Shown here: positions 6,866 to 14,069 of the stretch, in pieces
Position numbering within the stretch: position 1 is the stretch's first letter
Layout of the letters: each line of letters starts with the position of its first letter
Assembly: GCA_037128595.1 (NCBI GenBank)
Contig: JBAXWB010000021.1
Span: 1-64,000, forward strand
From: a bacterium
GTDB lineage: Bacteria > Verrucomicrobiota > Kiritimatiellia > CAIKKV01 > CAITUY01
DNA: 64,000 bases
Direction of reading: 5' to 3'
Translations under genes and position numbers: made by a program
Notes under the pieces: model-generated
Seen by the model: only the letters and a program-made list of their open reading frames with translations
Database searches by the model: none
Told to the model about the DNA's origin: nothing

Positions 6866-8422
6866 ATGCTCATCACGATCTCCAACCTATTCCCGCGCCC
6901 CGATCAGCCGACTCGGGGGCTGTACAACTACTACCTATTCCGGGAGATGGCGAAGGAGTTATTGGTTAATGGTTATTCGTTATCAGGTAATTCAACCAAT
7001 AACCAACACCCAATAACTAATAACCATTATCTGAACATCTGCCTTGTCCCTGAATGGCGTTTTTGGCGCTGGCCTGCGATCCGGCGCTGGGGCGTGCCGA
7101 AAAAGTTTTTAAGTTGTCCAGTTGATAAGTTGTTAAGTGAAAGCCCAAAGGGCTCTCTCTCCTCAACAGCCCAGCAACCCAACAACATAACAACTGTCTA
7201 CCTCCCCGTCTTCTATCTCCCCCTCCTCGGTCGTTCCCTCAACTGGTGGTTTTACTCTCGCGCGTTAAGGGGGGAATTCGACGACCTTGATAAAGCCCAT
7301 GCTCCTGTGTGGGGTGGATGTCCCCATCCACCTTTCCCCGGACCAGTCCGAGAGGCGGATGAGGACATCCGCCCCACAGAGGACATCCGCCCCACAGAGG
7401 ACATCCGCCCCACAACAACCACTCCCATTTGCTATGTTCCCTGGCTCTACCCGGATGGCGTGGCCGTCGCTCATGCGATCCGGGGGACGGGTGCCCGCCT
7501 TTGGCTCATGGCCCTGGGCTCGGATACCTTCCACCTCCAATCCCCCCTGCGCCGGCGTAAAATCCTGGACGCCTGCGCGCAGGCGGAGGGCATTGTCTGC
7601 GTCGCCCAGGTGCTGGCCGACCGTCTTGCTGCGGCCGGGGTGTCCCGCGCAAAGCTGCATGTCGTGCCGAATGGAGTGGATGCCTCCTTGTTCCGGGTGC
7701 GGAGCCGGGAGGAGTTGTTGAGTGGTCAAGCTGCTGAGTTGTTGAGGGGAGAGAGCCCGATGGGAGTTCACTTAACAACCCTCCTCTTCGTCGGCAACCT
7801 GGTCCCCGTCAAAGGGCCGGACGTGCTACTGCGCGCCTTTGCAGCGCTCGCCACGGCACTGCCTGCTCCTGTGTGGGGTGGATGTCCCCATCCACCTGTC
7901 TTCCGGCCAGTAGGAGAGGCGGATGAGGACATCCGCCCCACAGAGGACATCCGCCCCACAGAGGACATCCGCCCCACAACCAGAGGAGAAAAACCTGTCG
8001 GGGCCCTTCTCATTATCGGCTCCGGCCCGATGCGCGCCCGGCTTGAGCGCATGGCCCGTGACCTCGGCATTGCCGACCGGGTCCACTTCCTGGGGCGGCG
8101 GTCCCGCGAAGAGGTGGCCTTGTGGATGAACCGGGCGGATGTGTTGTGTTTGTCGAGCCGGAGCGAAGGCATGCCGAATGTGGTGCTGGAGGCGCGGGCG
8201 AGCGGACTGCCGGTAGTGGCCACGCCGGCAGGGGCGATCCCGGAATTGCCGCTGAATCAGGATCATTTCCTGGTGGTGAAGTCATGCCGTCCGGAGGATC
8301 TGGCCGAGGGCCTGCGCGAGATGCTGGCCCGTGACCTGTCCAGGCGCGTCCCTGATACCGCGATTGTCTCCTGGGGGCAGATGGCAGAGAAGATATTGAA
8401 GTTACTAACGAGTTTGAAATAA
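6866..8422 (+). CDS. GT4-type glycosyltransferase with multiple in-frame repeats
   Basis: GT-B glycosyltransferase. N-terminus MLITISNLFPRPDQPTRGLY fits the first beta-strand and acceptor loop of GT4 enzymes, so ATG 6866 is chosen over an upstream ATG that lies in a family A element. C-terminal half: FVGNLVPVKGPDVLLRAF (about residue 315) and E-x7-E in SRSEGMPNVVLEA (about 431). In-frame repeats: a TTATTGGTTA-type pair (residues about 32-57), family J pairs (about 82-110 and 283-305), and family A copies with two extra 18-bp units each (about 148-183 and 336-371). All insertions lie at places where surface loops are expected. It probably acts with the flanking glycosyltransferases in one polysaccharide pathway; donor and acceptor are unknown. 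Confidence 0.84.
   Translation: MLITISNLFPRPDQPTRGLYNYYLFREMAKELLVNGYSLSGNSTNNQHPITNNHYLNICLVPEWRFWRWPAIRRWGVPKKFLSCPVDKLLSESPKGSLSSTAQQPNNITTVYLPVFYLPLLGRSLNWWFYSRALRGEFDDLDKAHAPVWGGCPHPPFPGPVREADEDIRPTEDIRPTEDIRPTTTTPICYVPWLYPDGVAVAHAIRGTGARLWLMALGSDTFHLQSPLRRRKILDACAQAEGIVCVAQVLADRLAAAGVSRAKLHVVPNGVDASLFRVRSREELLSGQAAELLRGESPMGVHLTTLLFVGNLVPVKGPDVLLRAFAALATALPAPVWGGCPHPPVFRPVGEADEDIRPTEDIRPTEDIRPTTRGEKPVGALLIIGSGPMRARLERMARDLGIADRVHFLGRRSREEVALWMNRADVLCLSSRSEGMPNVVLEARASGLPVVATPAGAIPELPLNQDHFLVVKSCRPEDLAEGLREMLARDLSRRVPDTAIVSWGQMAEKILKLLTSLK
6957..7036. repeat. Family K inverted pair (TTATTGGTTA type) in coding sequence
   Basis: A GTTATTGGTTAATGGTTATT run on the left and an inverted CCAATAACCAACACCCAATAA run on the right, read LLVNGYSLSG...NNQHPITNNHY. 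Short single-sided copies precede the start codons at 8445 and 10158. Confidence 0.75.
7109..7195. repeat. Family J inverted pair (TTGTTAAGT type) in coding sequence
   Basis: Left AAGTTGTCCAGTTGATAAGTTG, central GCCCAAAGGGC hairpin, right CAACCCAACAACATAACAAC. In frame within the glycosyltransferase. Confidence 0.75.
7307..7414. repeat. Family A element plus two 18-bp units, in coding sequence
   Basis: 108 bp, 36 codons: VWGGCPHPP...ADEDIRPT followed by two EDIRPT units. The left stem is GGTGGATG/CATCCACC. Confidence 0.95.
7712..7780. repeat. Family J inverted pair in coding sequence
   Basis: GAGTTGTTGAGTGGTCAAGC on the left, a central GAGAGCCCGATGGGAGTTC and a short right arm CTTAACAACC. 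In frame. Confidence 0.65.
7871..7979. repeat. Family A element plus two 18-bp units, in coding sequence
   Basis: Same layout as the copy at 7307, with a different spacer (GTCTTCCGGCCAGTAGGAGA), so not a simple segmental duplication of the gene. Confidence 0.95.
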
Positions 8423-8444
8423 TCTAAACTGATAACCAATAGCC

Positions 8445-10142
8445 ATGGACTTTATTATCATCGCCAATGCCTGGAGTGCGGGGAAGGATAACCCGACAAG
8501 CAAGCACCGGATTGCCATTGAACTGGTCCGGCAGGGACACCGTGTCCTCTGGATTGAAGGCTCCGGCATGCGCACCCCCAGCGTCGGGTCATCCTCAGAC
8601 CGCCTCCGGATGGTGAGGAAGGTCGTCGCCTCGCTCCGGGGAGCGCGGAGGGAGGAAGTGAGCGGTGGGCACTGCGTCGCCAAGGCTATGCAGGGCAGGC
8701 AGTGGGTAGCAGGCAGTCCAGAGTCAGAATCCAGTATGCCTCCCCACATCTCACATCTTACATCTCACCCCTCACTGACCCCTCCTTCTCTCCATATCCT
8801 CTCCCCTCTCTTCATTCCGCTCCCTCGCTATGAGCGGGTTCGGCGTCTCAACGGACTGATTTGCCGGCTCAGCATGCGGTTCTGGGCATGGCGGCTCGGG
8901 TTTGCGGACCCGGTCCTGATCAATTATGTCCCAGTGCTGGCAGAGGCGATGCGCGGCTGGCGCAAAGGGCAAGAGGCCGAAGGACAGGTGGCAGCCGACG
9001 TCCCGGCGGCTGATTGCCCGGAGCGGTCACTAAGTGGCCAAAACATCGTTCGCCGGGACGGCGAACGCCACCTTGGCGCTTTGTCTTCAGATAAGTCTAA
9101 TATCTATGGTCTGAAGTCTAAGGTCTCACCACGCGCCCCGCGCGTGGTGTATCACTGCGTCGACCGCTGGGATGCCTTTGCCATGTATGACTCCGCGATG
9201 ATGGGTGAGATGGATCAACGGTGCTGCCGATATGCTGATCTAGTCATTGCCTCTGCCGGTGAGTTGTATGAGCGCTGTAAAGCCATCAATCCCCATACGG
9301 TGTTGATTCCCCATGGTGTGGATTGGGAGCATTTCAGGAGAGGGGTGCCGAAAATACCGGTGTCAGGGCCCGGTAAGAACCTGGCTTCTGATAGGAACTT
9401 GTCTCTCGACAGGAATTTGTTTCCTGTGTGGGGCGGATGTCCCCATCCGCCTGGCTCTGGACCAGTCCGAGAGGCGGATGAGGACATCCGCCCCACATCC
9501 AGTGCGCCTGACCCCGCTTCCGCTACCATCGGTTTCTTCGGCCTGCTGTCCGAGTGGGTGGATCAGGAGCTGATCCTGAGGCTTGCGCAGGAATTCCCTC
9601 GCGCGACGATGGTTCTTATCGGTAAGGCGGATGTGGCGGTGACGCGGTTGCAGGGCATCTCGAATATCCAGCTGCTGGGGCCAAAACCCTTCTCTGAATT
9701 GCCTGATTACGTGGCCGGTTTCACCGTGGGGATCATTCCCTTTGTGGTGAATGACCTGACCCGCTCGGTCAATCCCATCAAGCTACGCGAGATGCTCTCG
9801 GCCGGTTGTCCGGTGGTTTCCACTGATTTACCTGAAGTCGCCCGGTACCAGCGCTCGAATGAGGGGGCCACCCCTTGCCCTGCGGTGTGGGGTGGATGTC
9901 CTCATCCACCTTTCCCCGGACCAGCCCGAGAGGCGGATGGGGACATCCGCCCCACACCTGGAATGGCCCCCCCGCCCCCCGTGCAGGTGGCTCATGATCA
10001 TGATGAGTTTGTGGCGAAGGTGAGGCGGGTGTTGGAACGACCGCTTTCGCCACAGGGACGCAGGGCGGTCAGTGACTCGATGGCCAGCGAGACTTGGACC
10101 GCAAAGGTGGGCGAAATCCTTGCCCTGTTAACCAATAACTGA
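8445..10142 (+). CDS. GT-B glycosyltransferase with embedded repeats
   Basis: A 565-residue glycosyltransferase. The N-terminus MDFIIIANAWSAGKDNPTSKH resembles acceptor-side strands of GT4 enzymes. The C-terminal half contains ATIGFFGLLSEWVDQ (about residue 362) and SVNPIKLREMLSAGCPVVST (about 440-460), the nucleotide-sugar-binding helix with the conserved glutamate. In-frame repeats include TCTCACATCTTACATCTC (about residues 100-112), family B (about 183-214), a TCTAATATCTATGGTCTGAAG-like run (215-229), and family A copies (about 328-351 and 481-504). The second lies between two parts of the catalytic domain. It starts 22 bases after the previous stop and is followed by an acetyltransferase 15 bases on, so it is probably co-transcribed. 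Sugar specificity is not readable. Confidence 0.8.
   Translation: MDFIIIANAWSAGKDNPTSKHRIAIELVRQGHRVLWIEGSGMRTPSVGSSSDRLRMVRKVVASLRGARREEVSGGHCVAKAMQGRQWVAGSPESESSMPPHISHLTSHPSLTPPSLHILSPLFIPLPRYERVRRLNGLICRLSMRFWAWRLGFADPVLINYVPVLAEAMRGWRKGQEAEGQVAADVPAADCPERSLSGQNIVRRDGERHLGALSSDKSNIYGLKSKVSPRAPRVVYHCVDRWDAFAMYDSAMMGEMDQRCCRYADLVIASAGELYERCKAINPHTVLIPHGVDWEHFRRGVPKIPVSGPGKNLASDRNLSLDRNLFPVWGGCPHPPGSGPVREADEDIRPTSSAPDPASATIGFFGLLSEWVDQELILRLAQEFPRATMVLIGKADVAVTRLQGISNIQLLGPKPFSELPDYVAGFTVGIIPFVVNDLTRSVNPIKLREMLSAGCPVVSTDLPEVARYQRSNEGATPCPAVWGGCPHPPFPGPAREADGDIRPTPGMAPPPPVQVAHDHDEFVAKVRRVLERPLSPQGRRAVSDSMASETWTAKVGEILALLTNN
8990..9086. repeat. Family B element in coding sequence
   Basis: Left GTGGCAGCCGACGTCCCGG..., right TTCGCCGGGACGGCGAA hairpin and GCCACCTT end. 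It differs from the 3.6-kb copies at several positions on both arms while keeping complementarity. Confidence 0.85.
9426..9497. repeat. Family A element, 72 bp, in coding sequence
   Basis: 24 codons, left stem GGCGGATG/CATCCGCC, no additional tandem unit. It lies between the N- and C-terminal domains of the glycosyltransferase. Confidence 0.95.
9885..9956. repeat. Family A element, 72 bp, in coding sequence
   Basis: 24 codons, left stem GGTGGATG/CATCCACC, right stem GGCGGATG/CATCCGCC. It is the last copy in the window; none is seen downstream of 9956. Confidence 0.95.
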
Positions 10143-10157
10143 TAACCAATACCCCTT

Positions 10158-10724
10158 ATGAACCTGTTTACCCTAATCCGGTCCGATATGCGCGCGAAGG
10201 CGCGGTGGTTGTACGGGGATGACTCCCTGCGCAACGTCGTGAAGGCGCGTCTGACCGATGGTTCCACCGCGATGATTCTCTATCGCTGGATGCAGTGGGC
10301 GCAGCACCATCACCTCGCTCCGCTCGCCATGCTTTTCAATAAACTTATTGTCATGGGAGGGTGTATCATCGGGCGGGGAGCCGACTTCGGCGAGGGATTC
10401 GTCCTGGTGCACAGTATCGGCGTGGTCATCAATACCTCGGTCAAGGGGGGGCGCAACGTGGTCCTCGAGCATCAGGTGACCATCGGCGCGGAAAAAGGGG
10501 CCTCACCGGTTCTGGGTGACCAGGTGTTTGTCGGTGCCGGGGCCAAGATCATCGGCGCTATTTCGCTTGGTAATGGCGCCAAAGTCGGCGCCAATGCCGT
10601 GGTATTGGATGACGTCCCTGCCGGCGCCACCGTGGTGGGCATTCCGGCTAAAGTCGTGAAGAGAAGAGGGGACCTCACCACTAATTTGGGAAATGAAGAA
10701 ATCCAGATTAAGAAAAGAGTTTGA
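10158..10724 (+). CDS. Left-handed beta-helix (hexapeptide) acyltransferase, serine O-acetyltransferase-like
   Basis: A 188-residue hexapeptide-repeat transferase resembling CysE and the sugar O-acetyltransferases. Helical N-terminus, then hexapeptide coils from about residue 65: GGCIIGRGADFGEGF, HSIGVVINTSVKGGRNVV, LEHQVTIGAEKG, VFVGAGAKIIGAISLGNGAK, and the closing AGATVVGIPAKVVK. The conserved histidines of the family are at HSIGVV and LEHQVT. In this polysaccharide cluster it more likely acetylates a sugar than serine (inference). The last 17 residues (from about 172, DLTTNLGNEEIQIKKRV) are encoded by the terminal inverted repeat of a family C element, so the native C-terminus was probably near residue 171. 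It sits 15 bases after the upstream glycosyltransferase. Confidence 0.85.
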   Translation: MNLFTLIRSDMRAKARWLYGDDSLRNVVKARLTDGSTAMILYRWMQWAQHHHLAPLAMLFNKLIVMGGCIIGRGADFGEGFVLVHSIGVVINTSVKGGRNVVLEHQVTIGAEKGASPVLGDQVFVGAGAKIIGAISLGNGAKVGANAVVLDDVPAGATVVGIPAKVVKRRGDLTTNLGNEEIQIKKRV

Positions 10725-11012
10725 ACAGAAGTCGCGAAGCTCGCAAAGAAAATGCAAATGTGGCGTTAATTTTTCCGCACGGGTACATGCGGAGAAAATA
10801 AACGCCACGGGTTTCTGGTTAATTCGGGGAATAGGCGAAGGATTTGTATTTTCTTCTATGTTCCTGGAACACCGTTTTGCGATTTTTCTTGGCTGGGAGT
10901 CATTTTTCAGTCTGTCCTTGGAACATTCACGGACCCACCCAGCCATGACAAATCGCAAAACATTTTGGGCGTCTCTGGATTTCTTTATTTTCCCGAATTA
11001 GTGGTGAAGTCT
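10671..11012. repeat. Family C element, copy 1 (inverted-repeat-bounded, nested palindromes)
   Basis: Ends are CTCACCACTAATTTGGGAAAT and its near-inverse ATTAGTGGTGAAG. Inside are module m1 (10754-10812, GTGGCGTTAATTTTTCCGCA... with inverted half) and module m2 in inverse order (10871-10973, TTTTGCGATTTTTCTTGGCTGG ... AGCCATGACAAATCGCAAAA). The left end runs into the acetyltransferase gene; the rest fills the gap before 11050. No convincing gene lies inside. Confidence 0.88.
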
Positions 11013-11049
11013 TTCTTTTCCCATGTTCTCTTGGTAATAAACAACGTTT

Positions 11050-12465
11050 ATGGTCATTGCATTCATAGTGGTGATGGGGGTGCTGGTTTACACCTGGCTG
11101 GTATATCCGGCCTTGGTGCTGTGGTTGGGGCGCAAAGTCGCGGCGCATAGCGCCCCTCCCACATCGGAGCAAAAAGAACTGCCTGTGGTTGCTATCCTCT
11201 TCTCCGCCCACAACGAAGAATCCGTCATCCGCCAGCGGCTGGAGAATCTGGCGGCGCTGGATTATCCCGCTGACCGCATTCATGTCTTCGCCGGGATCGA
11301 TGGCGGCTCCGACCGCACTGCCGAAATCGCTCTCGGCTGGGCCCAGTCCCACTCCAATGTCCACATCATCATCTCCCCGGAAAACCATGGCAAGACGGTG
11401 ATGTTGAAGAAGTTAGTTGCGAGTCAGGGGACAGTGGGCAGCCTCCGTCGCCAAGGCTATGGAGGCCAGGGTGGGCAGTGGGCAGACCGGAATGGGGTGG
11501 CAGCCGACGTCCCGGCGGCTGAGGGACAACTGGCGGGCGAATACGTTCGCCGTTCGACTCGCTCACGGCAGGCCGAGGACCCGCCTACGCCAAGGCTACT
11601 TCGGGCAGGCGTCGAACGCCACCTTGAGGAGCACCTCCTGGTTTTCACCGACGCCAATACCATGTTCGCTCCGGATGCCCTGCGCCGCCTGGTGGCGCCC
11701 TTGGCGGATCCGGCCGTCGGCGGGGTATGTGGGCGATTGGTTTTGACAGAGCAAAACCCTCCATCGAAAAAAAATGGAGGGCGCCGCTCTGTCGGCGCCG
11801 GTGCTGCTGATGAGGCGACCTACTGGAGCCTGGAGACGCGGCTCAAGGTTGCGGAGAGTGCGCTGGATTCCTGTCTGGGCGCCAATGGCGCGATCTATGC
11901 GATTAGGGCAGGATTGTTTCCGGCGCATTTTCCGGATAACACGATCATTGATGACTTTGTGATCGGGATGAAGGTGAGGGAACAGGGCCGGCGACTGGTG
12001 TATGAGCCGGCGGCGGTGGCGGTGGAGGAGCTGCCCGCGACGGTTGAGGCCGAATGGCGGCGCAGGGTCAGGATCGGTGCCGGCGCCTATCAGGCCCTCG
12101 CCTTGTGCTGGCGCTGTCTGTTGCCGCGCTATGGGGGTTTTGCCTGGATGTTCTGGTCGCATAAAGTGCTCCGGTGGTTTACGCCGCATTTGTTGGTGGC
12201 GGGGGGGGCGTTGTTAGGTTGTTTAGTTGTCAGGTGGTTAAGTCAGGACGCGGAGGCCCCTCCCTCCTCATCAACTCATCAACTCATCAACTTAACAACC
12301 GTATGCCTTCTCGCGCTGGCCAGCGCGGTGGTGATTACGAAGAGAGGCCGGAAGGGTCTTAAATTGCTGGGCTATTTCCTGGCCATGCAGGCCGCCCTGT
12401 TTGTGGGGTTCCTGCGCTTCTGCAAAGGCAACCTCCGCGGCACCTGGAAACGGACCGAAAGATAA
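11050..12465 (+). CDS. Membrane GT2 glycosyltransferase interrupted in frame by four repeat families
   Basis: GT-A fold, GT2 family, of the cellulose or hyaluronan synthase-like group. N-terminal membrane helix (residues 2-24), nucleotide-binding start VVAILFSAHNEESVIRQRLE, GIDGGSDRT (about 79-87), metal site FTDANTMF (about 199-206), acceptor-side DDFVIG (about 301), and an (Q/R)-x-x-R-W-like RRRVRIGAGAYQA (about 337), followed by C-terminal membrane segments. Repeats within the frame: CCAAGG-type (about 127-144), family B (150-195), family F hairpin pair (230-251), family J pair (388-417). Those between about residue 115 and 195 separate the GIDGG strand from the DAN metal site. The intact frame suggests the gene is still functional. 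It is the last gene of the polysaccharide cluster. Confidence 0.85.
   Translation: MVIAFIVVMGVLVYTWLVYPALVLWLGRKVAAHSAPPTSEQKELPVVAILFSAHNEESVIRQRLENLAALDYPADRIHVFAGIDGGSDRTAEIALGWAQSHSNVHIIISPENHGKTVMLKKLVASQGTVGSLRRQGYGGQGGQWADRNGVAADVPAAEGQLAGEYVRRSTRSRQAEDPPTPRLLRAGVERHLEEHLLVFTDANTMFAPDALRRLVAPLADPAVGGVCGRLVLTEQNPPSKKNGGRRSVGAGAADEATYWSLETRLKVAESALDSCLGANGAIYAIRAGLFPAHFPDNTIIDDFVIGMKVREQGRRLVYEPAAVAVEELPATVEAEWRRRVRIGAGAYQALALCWRCLLPRYGGFAWMFWSHKVLRWFTPHLLVAGGALLGCLVVRWLSQDAEAPPSSSTHQLINLTTVCLLALASAVVITKRGRKGLKLLGYFLAMQAALFVGFLRFCKGNLRGTWKRTER
11427..11480. repeat. CCAAGGCT hairpin with GGGCAG tandem, in coding sequence
   Basis: GCAGCCTCCGTCGCCAAGGC then TATGGAGGCCAGG, stem CCTCC/GGAGG, followed by GGGCAGTGGGCAG. 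Translated LRRQGYGGQGGQ. Confidence 0.75.
11498..11632. repeat. Family B element with nested insert, in coding sequence
   Basis: The left hairpin GTGGCAGCCGACGTCCCGGC and right arm CGAACGCCACCTT enclose a CGACTCGCTCACGGCAGGCC / CCAAGGCTAC insert like the one nested at about 3905-3970. Confidence 0.8.
11739..11801. repeat. Family F paired hairpins, in coding sequence
   Basis: GGTTTTGACAGAGCAAAACC hairpin, then CCTCCAT, an A-run, ATGGAGG, and GGCGCCGCTCTGTCGGCGCC hairpin. The same pair is found in the opposite order at 60152-60219. Confidence 0.88.
12211..12301. repeat. Family J inverted pair in coding sequence
   Basis: TTAGGTTGTTTAGTTGTCAG on the left, ATCAACTCATCAACTTAACA on the right, read in frame in the GT2 gene. 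Confidence 0.7.
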
Positions 12466-12466
12466 C

Positions 12467-12562
12467 ACCCTCTCCCCAACCCTCTCCCCTGAAGGGAGAG
12501 GGAGAAGACCTGGTGCAAAATCCATTCCCTCGCCCCTTGGGGGAGAGGGTCAGGGTGAGGGG
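12467..12562. repeat. Family E palindrome (CCCTCTCCCC type)
   Basis: Right after the GT2 stop. Left arm CACCCTCTCCCCAACCCTCT with its own AGGGAGAGGG hairpin, right arm CCCTTGGGGGAGAGGGTCAG then GGTGAGGGG. This is a repeat type seen in many bacterial genomes, where it reads PHPDPLPQG. Partial copies are at 34909-34948 and about 38545-38585. Confidence 0.85.
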
Positions 12563-12656
12563 TTTCCGGATCAAGCCGGGAATCAATGTCCACCGCGCAA
12601 CGCATTACGTATCCAGTTCGCGGGAGACATGAAAAAATGAAGTGGGGGGCGAAGGA

Positions 12657-12731
<75 letters not shown>

Positions 12732-12841
12732 ATCAAAAAACGCGAGGCAGAGTATTAAAACGGCTTCCGCATGTCAATACTGTGTCTTGACCCCGTCAGG
12801 TACAATTGCTATCAACAAGCTTTGCATTCAGGAGCTCACTT

Positions 12842-13642
12842 ATGATTGAACAGGGCAAAACTTATCTGGTTATGGGACTGCTTGACCCGAACTCCATTGC
12901 GTACTTCATCGGCCGCACGATTGAACAATTTGGCGGGAAAGTGATTTATTCTGTGCAAAACGAGGTGGTGCAGAAGCGCTATCTTAACGCCAGCAAACTT
13001 CTGACCGCTGAGGAAAAAAGCAAACTGGACCTGCGTTTCTGCGATGTGTCGGATGAATCCCAGGTTGAAGCCCTCTTTGCCGGGCTGGGCTCCCTGGCGG
13101 GCGTGGTGCATTCCATCGCCTATGCCAACCCTAAGACCTGCATGGGGAACGAGTTCCATACCCGCTCCATGGCGGATGTCCTCAAGTCCTACCAGATCAG
13201 TTGTGCCTCGCTTGCCACCATCAGCCAATGTGCCGCTCCGCATCTGACGAATGGCGGCGGAATCGTGGCGCTGTCGTTTGATACCCACCATGTCTATCCC
13301 CAATATAACTGGATGGGCGTCCACAAGGCGGCGTTGGAAGCCCTGGTTCGCGCCTTGGCCCGCCGTCATGGCCGGGACAAGATCCGCGTGAATGCCATCT
13401 CCTCCGGCCCGGTGGCCACCATGGCTGCCAGTAAAATTCCTGAGTTCGAACATATCGGCAATATCTGGGCGCAAACCAGTCCTATCCCCTGGGATCCCGT
13501 TGCGGACCGGCAGGCCGTGGCCAATGCCGCTGCCTTTTTGCTCAGTCCGTTGGCCGCCAAAATCACAGGCCAGATTCTCGCCGTCGATGGCGGCGCCGCC
13601 ATCATGGGCGGTCCCCTCATGGACCACGAACGGACCATTTGA
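12842..13642 (+). CDS. fabI: Enoyl-[acyl-carrier-protein] reductase [NADH]
   Basis: A short-chain dehydrogenase-fold FabI, 266 residues, catalysing the last reduction of each fatty-acid elongation cycle. The N-terminal GLLDPNSIAYFIGRTIEQFG is the FabI-type cofactor loop (classical SDRs have TGxxxGxG). The catalytic FabI pattern Y-x6-K is in QYNWMGVHKAALEAL (about residues 153-167), and AVDGGAAIMG near the C-terminus is typical. ATG 12842 is chosen because it follows CAGGAG at 8 bases and begins the conserved fold; the 12 upstream in-frame codons have no support. It appears monocistronic. A family C element begins at its stop codon, leaving the native end MDHERTI apparently intact. Confidence 0.93.
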   Translation: MIEQGKTYLVMGLLDPNSIAYFIGRTIEQFGGKVIYSVQNEVVQKRYLNASKLLTAEEKSKLDLRFCDVSDESQVEALFAGLGSLAGVVHSIAYANPKTCMGNEFHTRSMADVLKSYQISCASLATISQCAAPHLTNGGGIVALSFDTHHVYPQYNWMGVHKAALEALVRALARRHGRDKIRVNAISSGPVATMAASKIPEFEHIGNIWAQTSPIPWDPVADRQAVANAAAFLLSPLAAKITGQILAVDGGAAIMGGPLMDHERTI

Positions 13643-13643
13643 A

Positions 13644-13987
13644 GAAGACTTCACCACTGATTTAAGAAATGAAGGAAATCACGAAGGCGCCATGCACCAG
13701 GGGACGCCTGTGTGGTGAAAGAAATGTTTGGCGATTTGTCATGTCTGCCCCGACTCTTTAGTGGCCACGTGCGCCACTCTGTAAGCGGCCAGCCACGAAA
13801 AATCGCCAAACGGTTCTATCCGGACGTCAGGATAAATAATCGCTTCATCCCTTCAAGATGCTTTGTTTTACAAGGGAAACCGGCTCGGGATTTTTGGCTG
13901 AGGTACTCCGCAGTCGAAAATCCCGTGCCGGTTGATGTTTGCCTCTCTGGATTTCCTCCATTTCTTAAATCAGTTGAAGTCCTTCTT
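13644..13987. repeat. Family C element, copy 2
   Basis: The left end GAAGACTTCACCACTGATTT overlaps the end of fabI by a few bases; the right end is TTTCTTAAATCAGTTGAAGT. Internal modules: m2 (13728-13816, TTTGGCGATTTGTCATG ... CACGAAAAATCGCCAAA) and m3 (13877-13937, AACCGGCTCGGGATTTTTGG ... AAAATCCCGTGCCGGTT). No gene lies between 13643 and 14069 besides this element and the leader of the next gene. Confidence 0.87.
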
Positions 13988-14069
13988 TCCGGCACGTTAG
14001 TAAGATTGCCTATCTCTGCAATTTTGGTAATATTTCCCCATTAACGGAAAAATGGGGAGCAGTTCTGTT

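Noticed and set aside
4803-9956. VWGGCPHPP segments considered as a zinc-binding or lectin-like protein domain
   Set aside because: The same DNA is read in other frames in other copies and lies between genes at 6776, so the conserved object is DNA structure, not peptide.
4407-12465. Glycosyltransferases considered as pseudogenes because of the repeats
   Set aside because: All four frames are unbroken over 1.4-1.7 kb and catalytic motifs are intact.
12780-12841. TTGACC and TACAAT upstream of fabI as a sigma-70 promoter
   Set aside because: The spacing is only eight bases, too short for a -35/-10 pair.
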